This document shows, in pieces, positions 26,481 through 35,560 of a stretch of 64,000 nt of DNA. The DNA comes from Amycolatopsis sulphurea (GTDB lineage Bacteria > Actinomycetota > Actinomycetes > Mycobacteriales > Pseudonocardiaceae): NCBI RefSeq assembly GCF_002564045.1, contig NZ_PDJK01000001.1:868001-932000 (forward strand), in the 5' to 3' direction. Made by a program: the position numbers and the translations under genes. Each line of letters begins with the position of its first letter. Within the stretch, counting starts at the first letter, position 1. The notes beneath the pieces are model-generated. The model ran no database searches, had not been told where the DNA came from, and worked only from the letters and a program-made list of their open reading frames with translations.

Positions 26481-28088
26481 TCAGGGCCGGATGGACTGCC
26501 GGTGGCGGAAGACGTTACCCGGGTCCCACCGGCGTTTCACCGCTCGCAGCCGGGGATAGTTGACCCCGTAGTACAACTGCACGCCGGACAACCCGGAGCT
26601 GTTCCACTCGGGGGAATCCAGGTCGACGTCCGGGTAGCTGACGTAGCAGCCCGCGGTGCGGTCGTCGTGCGGCGGCACGCCACCGGTCTCGGCGAACACG
26701 TCGCGGTAGAACTCGCGGATCCACCGGAGGTGGTAGGCGTCGTCGGCCGGATCGGACCAGTAGTTCTGGATCAGCAGTTTCATCACCGCGTCGCGCTGGG
26801 CCACCGCGGTTTCCCGGGGCGGAACCGCGTTGATCTTGGCCCCGTACGCCGAGATCAGCAGCAGGGCGCTCGCATTCTCGTAATCGGTGCTGGTCAGGCA
26901 CCGATAGATGGTGCCGATTTGGTCGTCGGTCAGTACCGAGCGCAGGTACGCCGACCGATATTTGGCGCGCAGGCTGGGATTGGTCAGCGTCGGAGTGCCG
27001 GTGGCCAGCATCTGGGTCGCCTGCAACCAGGGCAGCCGTCGCGGCGTCGCGAGCTCCGGCCTCGGCAAGTGGTCTCCCATGGCCTTGGTCATCGGGCCGG
27101 CCGGAGGCTCGACGCCGGCTGCCACCGCGTCCAGGAACTCCGCGAGGACCTTGTCCGCGTTGGGCACCGACGCGTCCATTTGCGTCATCATCCCGATCTG
27201 CCCGTTCGACCGGTGGTTGAGCGAAAGGGTCGCGAACAACGACGCGGCGGGTGACTCAGGGTCCTGGTTGCGGACCTGCCAGTCGGCGAAGTTGCCGAGC
27301 AGCCTGCGGAAAGCGGCTTCGGTCATCGAAGCCCACTCCCAGGAGACAGCGCTGGCCAGCACTTCCGCCGGGGGCGAAGGAAGCAGCGGTGCGGTGCGAT
27401 CGGTGTCCGCTTCGGGAGCGCGAAGCCAATACCGGGTGACCACGCCGAAATTGCCCCCACCGCCACCGGTGTGCGCCCACCACAGATCCCGTCGCGGGTC
27501 GTCGGCCTCCCTGGTCGCGATGACCGCCTTCGCCTTGCCACGCTGATCGACCACGACTACTTCCACCGCGTACAAGTAGTCGACGACGAGCCCGTGCTTC
27601 CGGGACAGGAAGCCGTACCCGCCCCCGCAGATGTGGCCGCCCGCGCCTACCGAATAGCACATCCCGCCGGGGAAAGTCACTCCCCGGAGCCGGTAGATCG
27701 TCTCGTAAACGTCGAGAAGCTCCGCGCCTGCCTCGATGGAGAAGGCATTCATCTCGCGGTCGAAGGACACCCTGGTCATTTCGGACAGGTCGATGACGAC
27801 CTCGACGTCCGGGTTGTACACGAAATCTTCGTAGCAGTGGCCGCCGCTGCGGACGGAGATGCGTTTCCGGGCGGAAACCGCGTCCTGCACCGCGGTCCGC
27901 ACCTCCGAGGTGGAGACCGGCAGGCACACATAGTCGGGCCGGCCGACCCACCGCTGGTTCTTGCCGCGCACCAGATCGCCATACCTCGCGTCGCGGGCGG
28001 ACACGCGAACCGGAGCGGGCCGGTGTCCGTTGCCGGTCGTGCCGGGCAGTTCCGCGGGCAAGTTCGGTTCCGTTGTCGTCTCGGTCAT
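26481..28088 (-). CDS. FAD-linked oxidase, berberine-bridge type, bicovalent flavin
   Basis: A 535-residue FAD-binding PCMH/BBE oxidase. His84 in SGGHCYED and Cys144 in GMCYSVGAGG stand 60 residues apart, as in enzymes that bind FAD through both residues. Other motifs are GGGYGFLSRKHGLVVDYL, WWAHTGGGGGNFGVVTRYW and the C-terminal BBE segment YYGVNYPRLRAVKRRWDP with NVFRHRQS. Such enzymes oxidise sugars, alcohols or amine-bearing natural products with O2. The ATG at 28088 follows a GGGGGA ribosome site; the reading frame extends further without such a signal. It may tailor the aminocyclitol, but its product link is inference. Confidence 0.88.
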   Translation of the reverse strand: MTETTTEPNLPAELPGTTGNGHRPAPVRVSARDARYGDLVRGKNQRWVGRPDYVCLPVSTSEVRTAVQDAVSARKRISVRSGGHCYEDFVYNPDVEVVIDLSEMTRVSFDREMNAFSIEAGAELLDVYETIYRLRGVTFPGGMCYSVGAGGHICGGGYGFLSRKHGLVVDYLYAVEVVVVDQRGKAKAVIATREADDPRRDLWWAHTGGGGGNFGVVTRYWLRAPEADTDRTAPLLPSPPAEVLASAVSWEWASMTEAAFRRLLGNFADWQVRNQDPESPAASLFATLSLNHRSNGQIGMMTQMDASVPNADKVLAEFLDAVAAGVEPPAGPMTKAMGDHLPRPELATPRRLPWLQATQMLATGTPTLTNPSLRAKYRSAYLRSVLTDDQIGTIYRCLTSTDYENASALLLISAYGAKINAVPPRETAVAQRDAVMKLLIQNYWSDPADDAYHLRWIREFYRDVFAETGGVPPHDDRTAGCYVSYPDVDLDSPEWNSSGLSGVQLYYGVNYPRLRAVKRRWDPGNVFRHRQSIRP

Positions 28089-28456
28089 GCAGTCCCCCAA
28101 GAAGCTCTCTGTTTCGCACATCAGATAAAACGTGCACAGGCAGCACGCGACCGTGCAAGCAAATCTTCTGCCGGCGCGGTCGCTCGTCTGCCGCGATCCC
28201 ACGTCGTAATTTCACCCTAGCGCATCGGCCGGTACCGCAGGGCGCTGATCCGCCGATGTACCATCCGGCGGATCGGCGGAAACGAATATCGGCACCCGGT
28301 CCACGGCGGGCCGATGGACGCATGCGTGCGGCAGAAAGTGCCGCTCAGTGAGCCACGGTTTCCGTTGAAAACGGCTCCTTGTAAAGGGATGAATCGTTGC
28401 GAGCATCCGCTGCCGTTCTGGAAAACGTCACAGCAGGGCGGTCGCAGGAGGGCAGG
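28089..28456. other. Intergenic region upstream of the FAD oxidase
   Basis: About 370 bp holding the oxidase promoter on the minus strand. It has no supported gene and ends at MITE copy 4. Confidence 0.4.
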
Positions 28457-28646
28457 CAGGGTTCCGGCAAAGGTGGTCGGGACCCGGCGGCGGGCGATGC
28501 GGAGGTGTGCGACCACCTTGTGGCGTGCGCCGGACCGGTTTCGGGTCCGTGAAGGGCCCCTTCACGGACTCTGAGTCCGTGAAGGGCCCCTTCACGGACC
28601 TCTCTCTGCGGTCTGCGCCCCTCACGCCGACTTTGCCGACACCCTG
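28457..28646 (-). mobile_element. MITE-like element, copy 4 (190 bp, short form)
   Basis: Inverted ends CAGGGTTCCGGCAAAG (28457-28472) and CTTTGCCGACACCCTG (28631-28646). Perfect 10-bp flanking duplications GGAGGGCAGG (28447-28456, 28647-28656). It is in inverse orientation to copy 1 and lacks about 90 bp of the interior, but keeps both palindromes. Confidence 0.88.
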
Positions 28647-29126
28647 GGAGGGCAGGGCGGCACACCTGCCGGCGCTCGCCGAATCAGGCCCCGGACCTGC
28701 CAGGGGCGGCGGCCGGACTTTCCCGGATCGTCGCGAAATCGGTGTGGATGCACCCTCCCGCCTGCGCGTATCCTGTCGCGATACGCGCTTGGCCAGGATC
28801 CTCCGGCGTTGCCTTTGGCCTGCTGTCGAATGGGGGACCGGAAAGCGCGGCAGCGCTGGGCAGGCGGTGAATCGACGCCACCGTTCGACGAAATCTGCAC
28901 GCATTGCCTGGTCGTTGTCGCTCGTCGGGCAACTCCCGTCTGTGGTAGTGTGGTCAGCGCGTGACCTGGGGGGTAAATGCGGTCGGGCTCAGTTGCCTGC
29001 ACGCTGGAGAATCGCTGAACTCTGCCAGAACCGTGGCAGGGGAGCGTGGCTGGTCAACCCACATTCTTCCTCGCTGGTCGCGAGAAGTTCACCGGCCGAA
29101 ACACTGAGCGTTTCCGGGGGGGAAAT
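28647..29126. other. Intergenic region upstream of the LmbU-like gene
   Basis: About 480 bp with no gene I can support. The last 250 bp should contain the promoter of the LmbU-family regulator. Confidence 0.35.
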
Positions 29127-29771
29127 GTGCCGTTGCGAACTGGAGAAGCGGCTCCGCAGCCGAGGTCCGAGCCGAGAAAACCGCGCAGCCGTGACGATCA
29201 AGTGATGATCTCGCGGCTCGGGCTGCTTTTTTCGGCGAACCTTACCTACGGCAGCTGGGAACGCGCCGGGCTGAAGCTGTCGCGGGTCGTCAGCTCGTCG
29301 GCCTGGTGCCTTGGCGACTGGCTGGCCTGCGGCCAGGACAAATATCCGGACCGTTACGTCCGGGCCGTCGAAGCGGCGGACCTTGATTACCAGACACTGC
29401 GGAACTACGCCTGGGTGGCCCGGCGCTTCCCGATCGGGCGGCGGCGGGAAGTCCTGAGTTTTCAGCATCATGCCGAGGTGGCGGCCTTGGCGGTCCAGGA
29501 CCAGGACGAGTGGCTCACCAGTGCGGAGGCGGGGCAGTGGTCGCGCAATGAGCTGAGGCGCCGGCTGCGCGGCCGCAGGCAGCGCAGGCAAACGGCCGAG
29601 GATTCGACGTTGATGATGCCGCGCGTTCCTGTGGAGCGAGAACGCGTCGAGCGCTGGCGGGCCGCGGCGCAGCGGATGGACGACCATCTGGAGGGCTGGA
29701 TGCTGCTCGCCCTGGACCGTGCCGCCGAGCATGTGCTGGGCGTGGAATCGCAGCCGATCCCAGTAGCGTAG
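29127..29771 (+). CDS. LmbU-family transcriptional regulator
   Basis: A 214-residue protein. The family core is clear: WERAGLKLSRVVSSSAWCLG, DWLACGQDKYPDRYVRAVEA, LDYQTLRNYAWVARRF, LSFQHHAEVAALA and WSRNELRRRLR. LmbU and its relative NovE control antibiotic clusters (lincomycin, novobiocin) and recur next to biosynthetic loci. The GTG at 29127 is chosen for the strong GGGGGGGAAA ribosome site. It lies about 740 bp before the cupin/EEVS operon, pointing the same way, with a MITE copy between them. It probably activates that operon. Confidence 0.9.
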   Translation: MPLRTGEAAPQPRSEPRKPRSRDDQVMISRLGLLFSANLTYGSWERAGLKLSRVVSSSAWCLGDWLACGQDKYPDRYVRAVEAADLDYQTLRNYAWVARRFPIGRRREVLSFQHHAEVAALAVQDQDEWLTSAEAGQWSRNELRRRLRGRRQRRQTAEDSTLMMPRVPVERERVERWRAAAQRMDDHLEGWMLLALDRAAEHVLGVESQPIPVA

Positions 29772-29905
29772 CTGCCGCGAGAGCGCCTGGTCGGCGAGGC
29801 GGTCCTGTCCCGCCGGCGAGACAGGACCGCGTAAGCGCTTCCCCGTCACGCGGGCGGCCGCCGGTCCCGGCGAGCCGAGCGTTCCCGCCTCGGGCTCGTT
29901 CGGCC

Positions 29906-30188
29906 CAGGGTCCCGGCAAAGTCGCTCGTGGCCCCGTGATCAGCAGAGTGAGCCGTGGCTGCCGCGTCATCATCGACGACACCTGCCATCGTCGTCGATT
30001 GCGCCCGGCAGCGGGCGATGCGGTTGTGTTCGAGGCGCGACCGCCTCGTGGTGTGTGCCGGCCCTGTCTCGGGTCTGTGAAGGGGCCCTTCACAGACTCA
30101 GAGTCCGTGAAGGGCCCCTTCACGGACGACCTTCACAGACCTCCGCGGTCGGTGCAGGGCCCCTCACACCGACTTTGCCGACACCCTG
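29906..30188 (-). mobile_element. MITE-like element, copy 3 (283 bp)
   Basis: Inverted ends CAGGGTCCCGGCAAAG (29906-29921) and CTTTGCCGACACCCTG (30173-30188). The flanks GCTCGTTCGGCC and GCCTGTTCGGCC agree at 10 of 12 positions, an aged duplication. It is inverted relative to copy 1, contains the double palindrome, and lies in the leader region of the aminocyclitol operon. Confidence 0.85.
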
Positions 30189-30514
30189 GCCTGTTCGGCC
30201 GGTGCGTTCCACCGCCGGGAGCCGGGCGGTCTGCGTATCGAGCGCCATCCTCGGTTCGGCAGGACGGCGCGCTGCGCGCTTCCCGGCGGTTCGGGCGTCC
30301 GGTCGGCGTGGATCCGATAGGGGTGGCGGCCCGCGCTGCCGGCATTGATGACCATTCAGGGTGACCGAGAATCATCGGACAACTGCTGGACGGCGAGCAG
30401 TTTGCCGTCTGGCCATCCGAAGTGGACAATCGTTTCACTGTGCCCGGAATCTGTATGTTCCGAGGCGGACTTTCGGCTTCTTGTCCCCGATATAAAAGGA
30501 TGCGAAGAGGAGAT
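30189..30514 (+). promoter_or_regulatory. Upstream region of the aminocyclitol operon
   Basis: 326 bp between MITE copy 3 and the first cupin gene. TATAAA at 30491-30496 could be a -10, followed by the GAAGAGGAG ribosome site before the ATG at 30515. I see no convincing -35 or LmbU palindrome. Confidence 0.35.
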
Positions 30515-30934
30515 ATGACTGGCACTATGGTGATCGCGGATACCAGTGAGACTTCGGCCGTCCACGGAGTTCACGGAGCGGACGGTGTGTCCGCGTGGAA
30601 GTGCTTCGCCCGCCGCGACAATCTGTTCGGTCAGTGGGAGGCGATCGAATGGGCCGCACTCCCGCCCGGCGGGATCAGCGGCGCACATGTGCACACCCGC
30701 ACCGAGGAGCTGTACTTCATCGTCTCCGGCACCGGGGTCATGCTTCTCGACGGCAAGGAACACCAGGTCAGCGGCGGCGACCTCATCCTGAACGCCCTCG
30801 GCACGCGGCACGGGTTGCGGAACGCGGGCGACAGGTGGCTGCACTGGCTCGTCATCGAAGTAGTGGGACCGCCGACGGCGGCTGTCTATTTCGACCATCG
30901 GAAACAGATCGGAACCGGGGGAAAAAATGAGTAA
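30515..30934 (+). CDS. Cupin A1, metal-ligating single-domain cupin
   Basis: A 139-residue cupin. Motif 1 reads GAHVHTRTEELYF, giving two His and a Glu. Motif 2 reads GDLILNALGTRHGLRN, giving the third His. This is a complete metal site, so it could be a dioxygenase, isomerase or epimerase, or a small-ligand binder. ATG is preceded by AGAGGAG. It is the first gene of a tightly coupled operon and overlaps the next gene by 8 bp. Its sequence is closely repeated in the N-terminal half of the protein at 31641 (for example WKC..RR.N.FG.WEA), so the two are paralogues from a tandem duplication. Function unknown. Confidence 0.85.
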   Translation: MTGTMVIADTSETSAVHGVHGADGVSAWKCFARRDNLFGQWEAIEWAALPPGGISGAHVHTRTEELYFIVSGTGVMLLDGKEHQVSGGDLILNALGTRHGLRNAGDRWLHWLVIEVVGPPTAAVYFDHRKQIGTGGKNE

Positions 30935-31250
30935 TGCCGTGGTGATAAATCTGCGCGAAGTGCGGGAGGTCGACGCGGGCAACTTCCTCAGCGGTCCGCT
31001 CGGGCGCATTCGCCTGCCGCATCTTCAGCCGGGGCAGCAAGAGTCGCTGTTCGCCGAAGACCAGGAGCACACTCTGTTCATCGTCGGCGGCAGCGGAAAC
31101 GCGTCATCGGGATCGACGACCGTCGCGCTGCGTCCCGGGGTGGCTCTGACTTTGCCGCGGGGAACCAGCGTGACGGTCGAAGCGGGTTCCGAGGGCCTGG
31201 AACTGTTCATCGCCAGCCTCGCCGTCCCGCAGGCCGGCGAGGCGGTTTGA
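30927..31250 (+). CDS. Cupin B1, cupin-like protein without metal ligands
   Basis: A 107-residue beta-rich protein resembling a cupin barrel: VVINLREV, FLSGPLGRIRLPHLQPGQ, HTLFIVGGSGN, STTVALRPGVALTLPRG and LELFIASLAV. The HxH and second-motif His are absent, so it should not bind metal in the usual way. It matches the C-terminal half of the 31641 protein (STTV.LR.GV, EGLE.F..SLA). It may be a structural partner of cupin A1, with which it overlaps by 8 bp. Confidence 0.75.
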   Translation: MSNAVVINLREVREVDAGNFLSGPLGRIRLPHLQPGQQESLFAEDQEHTLFIVGGSGNASSGSTTVALRPGVALTLPRGTSVTVEAGSEGLELFIASLAVPQAGEAV

Positions 31251-31648
31251 TGATCGTCACCGAGGCCCGCGGCCTGAGCCGGGCGACGGACGGCAACGCG
31301 TGGCGCTGCCTGGCGCGTCGCGGCATGCTGCACAGCGAATGCGAAGCCGTCGACTATGTCCGGGTACCGCCGGGCGGCACGCGGGACGGACGGGGCCGGG
31401 AAGGCGTCGAGACGGCCTGGTTCGTTGTTGCCGGACAGGGGCGATTCGACGACTGCTCGGGTCGCTCCGTCCCATTGCGCGCGGGCGATGTCCTGTTGTC
31501 GGCCGGCGCGCCCGGCACCGTGCGCAACGACGCTGCAGGCGACCTCGAACTGCTCGCGCTGACTGTACTGGCCGCGACGGTGGCTGATCAGCTCCCGGCG
31601 CGGATCCCGGTGGCGCAGTGGCTGCTGACCGGAGCCGCACATGACTGA
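31250..31648 (+). CDS. Cupin C1, cupin-like protein without metal ligands
   Basis: A 132-residue protein. WRCLARRGMLHSECEAVDYV and ETAWFVVAGQGRF followed by PLRAGDVLLSAGAPGTVRND show the cupin barrel pattern, but His ligands are missing. ATG at 31250 overlaps the preceding stop (TGATG). It is a clear paralogue of the protein at 32360 (WRCL.RRGML.SECE..DYVR). It is the third member of the A-B-C triad and overlaps the next gene by 8 bp. Confidence 0.8.
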   Translation: MIVTEARGLSRATDGNAWRCLARRGMLHSECEAVDYVRVPPGGTRDGRGREGVETAWFVVAGQGRFDDCSGRSVPLRAGDVLLSAGAPGTVRNDAAGDLELLALTVLAATVADQLPARIPVAQWLLTGAAHD

Positions 31649-32363
31649 GCGCCTGGTGACGACGACCCTGGACGAGCCGTCCGAGGTGCACGAGATGCAC
31701 GGCGGCGAGCAGATCGCCCGATGGAAGTGCCTGGTCAGGCGGAACAACATGTTCGGGCCGTGGGAAGCGGTGGAATGCTCGTTCCTGCCCCCGGGCGCGG
31801 CGAGCGGCGTGCACCTGCACAGCCGGACCGAACAGTTCGACTACGTCGTGTCCGGCCGCGGCGTCATGACGATCGACGGCGTGGAGCACCAGGTCGGCGC
31901 GGGCGATCTGATCACGACGTGCCTCGGTACCCGGCACGGGATTCGCAACGACGGGGCCGAGGATCTGATCTGGCTCGTCATCGAGGTGTCCGGTCCGGGC
32001 ATGGCGGCGGGCGTCCCGGAACGGGCGGACGCGACGGTCCGCTCCGAGGTCATCGACCTGCGGGGCACCGGCAGCTTCGATCCGGAGGGCTTTCTCGCCG
32101 GACCGCTGCGCCGCGCCCGGCTGGCCCGCCTCGAACCGGCCCAGACCGAATCCGTGAGTGCCGCTCAGGGTGAAGAGCACGTGCTCTTCACCCTGAGCGG
32201 CACCGGGACCGCCGTGGCGGGGTCGACGACCGTGCCGCTCCGCTACGGCGTCTCGCTGGGGCTGCCTCTTCTCGGTGCCGTGTCGATCGAGGGCGGGCCG
32301 GAAGGACTGGAGTTCTTCGTGGTGAGTCTCGCCGCGTCCGATCCCGCAGGAGGTGCGGCGTGA
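31641..32363 (+). CDS. Bicupin A2B2, fused copy of cupins A and B
   Basis: A 240-residue protein with two cupin domains. The N-terminal domain matches A1 and keeps the metal site (GVHLHSRTEQ with two His and Glu, TRHGIRND with His). The C-terminal domain (from about residue 128, EVIDLRGTG) matches B1 and lacks ligands. So the separate genes A1 and B1 correspond to one fused gene in this second triad. It overlaps C1 by 8 bp and C2 by 4 bp. The exact chemistry is unknown. The fusion implies A and B work as a heteromer. Confidence 0.85.
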   Translation: MTERLVTTTLDEPSEVHEMHGGEQIARWKCLVRRNNMFGPWEAVECSFLPPGAASGVHLHSRTEQFDYVVSGRGVMTIDGVEHQVGAGDLITTCLGTRHGIRNDGAEDLIWLVIEVSGPGMAAGVPERADATVRSEVIDLRGTGSFDPEGFLAGPLRRARLARLEPAQTESVSAAQGEEHVLFTLSGTGTAVAGSTTVPLRYGVSLGLPLLGAVSIEGGPEGLEFFVVSLAASDPAGGAA

Positions 32364-32746
32364 TTGTTTCCCGAACGCACGACGGTCTCACCGAGACGTT
32401 CGACGGCGGCCTCGGCAGCGCGAGCTGGCGGTGTCTCGGGCGCCGGGGAATGTTGTTCAGCGAGTGCGAATCCTTTGACTACGTCCGGCTCGCGCCGGGA
32501 ACCGCCCTCGACGGGCGAGGCCGGGGCGACCTCGAAGAGGCGTGGTTCGTGGTGAGCGGCCGCGGAGAGTACTCCGAAGCCGGGGAAGCCCCGCTGCGCG
32601 TTCGCGAGGGACAGCTCGTCATCGTGCCCCACGGATGCGGCGGGAAATGGCGTGCTGCGGAGGATTCGCCCCTCGAACTGCTCTTGATGGCGCTGATGCC
32701 GGCCGCGGTGAGCCGGCGGCTCCCCACGCGCACGCCGGCCGAGTGA
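32360..32746 (+). CDS. Cupin C2, cupin-like protein without metal ligands
   Basis: A 128-residue paralogue of C1: WRCLGRRGMLFSECESFDYV, EEAWFVVSGRGEYSE, LRVREGQLVIVPHG. A canonical HxH is absent. GTG at 32360 follows AGGAGGT inside the end of the preceding gene and overlaps its stop. It completes the second triad. Confidence 0.8.
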   Translation: MIVSRTHDGLTETFDGGLGSASWRCLGRRGMLFSECESFDYVRLAPGTALDGRGRGDLEEAWFVVSGRGEYSEAGEAPLRVREGQLVIVPHGCGGKWRAAEDSPLELLLMALMPAAVSRRLPTRTPAE

Positions 32747-32778
32747 CCGAGCACCGACTGACCAGGGAATGGAGGATC

Positions 32779-34356
32779 ATGAGACGTCCGCACATCGAGA
32801 CCGACGTCCTCATCGTGGGTTCCGGACCGGTGGGCGCCACCTTCGCGCGCACGCTCGTCGACGGCGGCCGCAGCGTCCTGATGGTGGATGCCGGGCCGCA
32901 GCTTTCCCGGCGGCCGGGTGAGCACTTGAAGAACCACCTTGCCTATCAGCACAGCCACGAGCGGTTCGGCACGCTGGTCCGCGGGCATCTGCACCCGTTG
33001 TCACGACCCGCCCCGGCGGCGGATCGCGCCGGGGAATTGATCAGCCTGGCCGCGGGTGTCGCCACGTACGCGGTAGGCGGGATGGCCACCCACTGGACGG
33101 GAGTGACTCCCCGGCACCATCCGGTGGTCGAGCGATCCGGAGCGTTTCCGGCCGGCGAATGGGATGCGCTCTACCGCGACGCGGAGACGCTCCTCCGAAC
33201 GGACACCGGGTTGACGGCCGACGCCATCTCTCATCTGCTCGTGCTGGATACGCTCGCCGCCGAGTACGCGGAACTGTCGGGCCCGGATCGCGTTCAGGAC
33301 CTCCCGATCGCCGCGGAACGCCGTGCGGACAACCCCCGCTTGGTGCGCTGGACCGGCGCGGACACCGTCCTCGGCCCGCTCGCCGAGGACGACCACAGCG
33401 GGTTCGTCCTGCGCGAGCAGCACCAGTGCACGCGGCTCGTGCCGGCGCAGGACGGGTCCCGCGTCGACCACGCCGAGATCGTGGACCACACCACCTCGCA
33501 GACCCTGCGCGTCGAGGCGAACACTTACGTCGTCGCGTGCGGGGCGGTGCTGACGCCGCAGTTGCTCTACGCCTCCGGCATCCGCCCCGCCGCGCTCGGC
33601 CGTTACCTCACCGAGCAACCGGTCGCGTTCTGCCAGATCGTGTTCGGGGACGACCTGCTCGAACGGGCCGCGACGGATCCGCGCTTCGCCGGGCGGATAG
33701 CCGCTCAGCGGGCCGGTCATCCGGCCGACCCGGTCCTGATCCCGGCGGACGACCTCGATCCCAACGTGTGGATCCCGGTTTCGCGCGACCGTCCGTGGCA
33801 CTGCCAGATTCATCGAGATCTTCCCTACGACGACATGGCGGCGGACCCGGGCACGGACGGGCGGCTCGTGGTCGATCTGCGCTGGTTCGGGCTGGTCGAC
33901 CCGGCGCGGGCGAACCGGGTGCGCTTCTCCGACACGGCGAAGGACGTCTACGGCATGCCGGAGGCTTCCTTCGAGTTCGCGCTCAGCGATGAGGATCGCG
34001 CACGGCAGCACCGGATGATGGCGGACCTGCGACGAGCGGCCGCCGCGCTCGGACCGTACCTGCCCGGTTCCGAACCCCGGTTCGTCGTCCCCACCCTGCC
34101 GTTGCACATCGCGGGAACCACGCGGATGGGGCCCGATCCCGATTCCAGCGTGGTCGATCCCGGATCCCGAGTCTGGGGGATGGAAAACCTCTATCTCGGC
34201 GGAAACGGCCTCATCCCGACCGGCACCGCGAGCAACCCCACGCTGACCAGCGTGGCGACCGCGCTACGGGCCGCACGGGGAATTCTCCGCGCCGGCCACC
34301 CATTCTCAGCAGGAAGGAGTTCACATGAGCGGCCCGGGATACCTGTTTCTCGGTGA
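32779..34356 (+). CDS. GMC oxidoreductase, pyranose 2-oxidase-like (CetL-like)
   Basis: A 525-residue FAD enzyme. The N-terminal VLIVGSGPVGATFA is the dinucleotide fold. GGMATHWTGVTPR carries His105, equivalent to the residue that covalently holds FAD in pyranose 2-oxidase (motif THW). The C-terminal PLHIAGTTRMG, and GNGLIPTGTASNPTLTSVAT with a catalytic His/Asn region, closes the GMC fold. It should oxidise a secondary hydroxyl of a sugar or cyclitol with O2 or another acceptor. The cetoniacytone cluster includes a pyranose oxidase, CetL. ATG follows GGAGG, and the end overlaps the aminotransferase start by 32 bp. Confidence 0.87.
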   Translation: MRRPHIETDVLIVGSGPVGATFARTLVDGGRSVLMVDAGPQLSRRPGEHLKNHLAYQHSHERFGTLVRGHLHPLSRPAPAADRAGELISLAAGVATYAVGGMATHWTGVTPRHHPVVERSGAFPAGEWDALYRDAETLLRTDTGLTADAISHLLVLDTLAAEYAELSGPDRVQDLPIAAERRADNPRLVRWTGADTVLGPLAEDDHSGFVLREQHQCTRLVPAQDGSRVDHAEIVDHTTSQTLRVEANTYVVACGAVLTPQLLYASGIRPAALGRYLTEQPVAFCQIVFGDDLLERAATDPRFAGRIAAQRAGHPADPVLIPADDLDPNVWIPVSRDRPWHCQIHRDLPYDDMAADPGTDGRLVVDLRWFGLVDPARANRVRFSDTAKDVYGMPEASFEFALSDEDRARQHRMMADLRRAAAALGPYLPGSEPRFVVPTLPLHIAGTTRMGPDPDSSVVDPGSRVWGMENLYLGGNGLIPTGTASNPTLTSVATALRAARGILRAGHPFSAGRSSHERPGIPVSR

Positions 34357-35560
34357 CGAAGAGAAGGCACTGGTCCAGCAGGCGCTGGACGGGTGGCAGC
34401 TGAACCGGTACCGATTCGGGGAATCGGCCGAACCGTCCATGGTGCACACTCTGGAGCGGGAATTCGAGCAGCGCACGGGTGCTGCTCACTGCCTCGCGGT
34501 CAACAGCTGCACCTCCGCTCTGCTCACCGCGCTCACGGCGCTCGGCGTCGGCCCCGGTGACGAAGTGATCGTCCCCGGATACACCTTCATCGCTTCCATC
34601 GCCGCGATCGTCCACCGGGGTGCGATCCCCGTTCTCGCCGAGATCGACGAGACGCTCACCCTCTCGCCTGAGGACGTCACGCGCCGGATCACGCCCGCGA
34701 CGAAGGCCATTCTCGCGGTGCACATGCTCGGCGCCCCCGCCGATCTCGGCGAGTTGCGGCGGATTGCGGACGAGCACGGCTTGTTCCTGATCGAGGACGC
34801 TGCCCAGGCTTGCGGCGGCCGGTACCGGGGTCGCGCGCTGGGCACGGTGGGGGACGCGGGTGCGTTCTCGCTCAATCTGTTCAAGATCATCACGAGTGGC
34901 GACGGCGGTCTGCTGACGCTCGCGGACGACAACGCCTACGAACGCGCGTTCGCTTTCCACGACCACGGGTTCAAGCCGTTGCGCCAGGGAATCGCCGACG
35001 CGGACTCGTTGTTCGGGATGAACCTCCGGATGCACGAGCTGAGCGGAGCGGTCGCGCTCGGCCAGTTGCGCAAGATCGACGACATCCTGGCGACGCTGCG
35101 CAAGCAGAAGACGGCATTCCTCGACGCGCTCGGCGAGCTTCCGGGCGTGACGCGCAGGCGGATCACGGATCCGGACGGCGAATGCTGCTCCTTCCTGGTG
35201 CTGCGGTTCGAATCCGTGGCGGTGGCGCGGGGCGTGGCCGCGCGGCTCGGCACGTCCACGCTCATCGACTCGGGCCGGCACTACTACGGGAACATGCCCC
35301 AGTTGCTGGCTCGCCGCACGCCCACGCCGGCGGAGCATCCGTTCTCCTGTCCCGCACACCCCACCGGCCGTCGGTATGAGGCGAACATGCTGCCCCGCAC
35401 CGACGACATTCTCGCCCGTTCGATCACCTTGTCCGTTGGGGTCGTCGACGCCTACCTCGGTTCCGGAGTCGGCATCACCCCGTTGTCGTCCCCGGCCGAG
35501 ATCACGGCTGCGGCCCAGTCCGTGCAGTTAGCCGTCAATGAAGTGGTTGCGAGGAAATGA
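34325..35560 (+). CDS. DegT/DnrJ/EryC1-type PLP aminotransferase
   Basis: A 411-residue sugar aminotransferase-family protein. The PLP-binding Lys187 lies in FSLNLFKIITSGDGG. Upstream are VNSCTSALLTAL, VPGYTFIASIAAI and LIEDAAQACGG. Such enzymes aminate keto-sugars and keto-cyclitols, as in aminoglycoside and C7N aminocyclitol pathways (CetM/CetH in cetoniacytone). Its likely substrate is a keto group made by the adjacent GMC oxidase or left by the cyclase. The ATG follows AGGAAGGAG, and the stop overlaps the cyclase start by 4 bp. Confidence 0.92.
   Translation: MSGPGYLFLGDEEKALVQQALDGWQLNRYRFGESAEPSMVHTLEREFEQRTGAAHCLAVNSCTSALLTALTALGVGPGDEVIVPGYTFIASIAAIVHRGAIPVLAEIDETLTLSPEDVTRRITPATKAILAVHMLGAPADLGELRRIADEHGLFLIEDAAQACGGRYRGRALGTVGDAGAFSLNLFKIITSGDGGLLTLADDNAYERAFAFHDHGFKPLRQGIADADSLFGMNLRMHELSGAVALGQLRKIDDILATLRKQKTAFLDALGELPGVTRRRITDPDGECCSFLVLRFESVAVARGVAARLGTSTLIDSGRHYYGNMPQLLARRTPTPAEHPFSCPAHPTGRRYEANMLPRTDDILARSITLSVGVVDAYLGSGVGITPLSSPAEITAAAQSVQLAVNEVVARK

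Noticed and set aside
28507..28620. Repeated peptide VKGPFTDSESVKGPFTD, also at 11.2, 30.1, 46.6, 52.9 and 57.9 kb
   Set aside because: It is the translation of the nucleotide palindrome, found in several frames and both strands. It is not a protein repeat.
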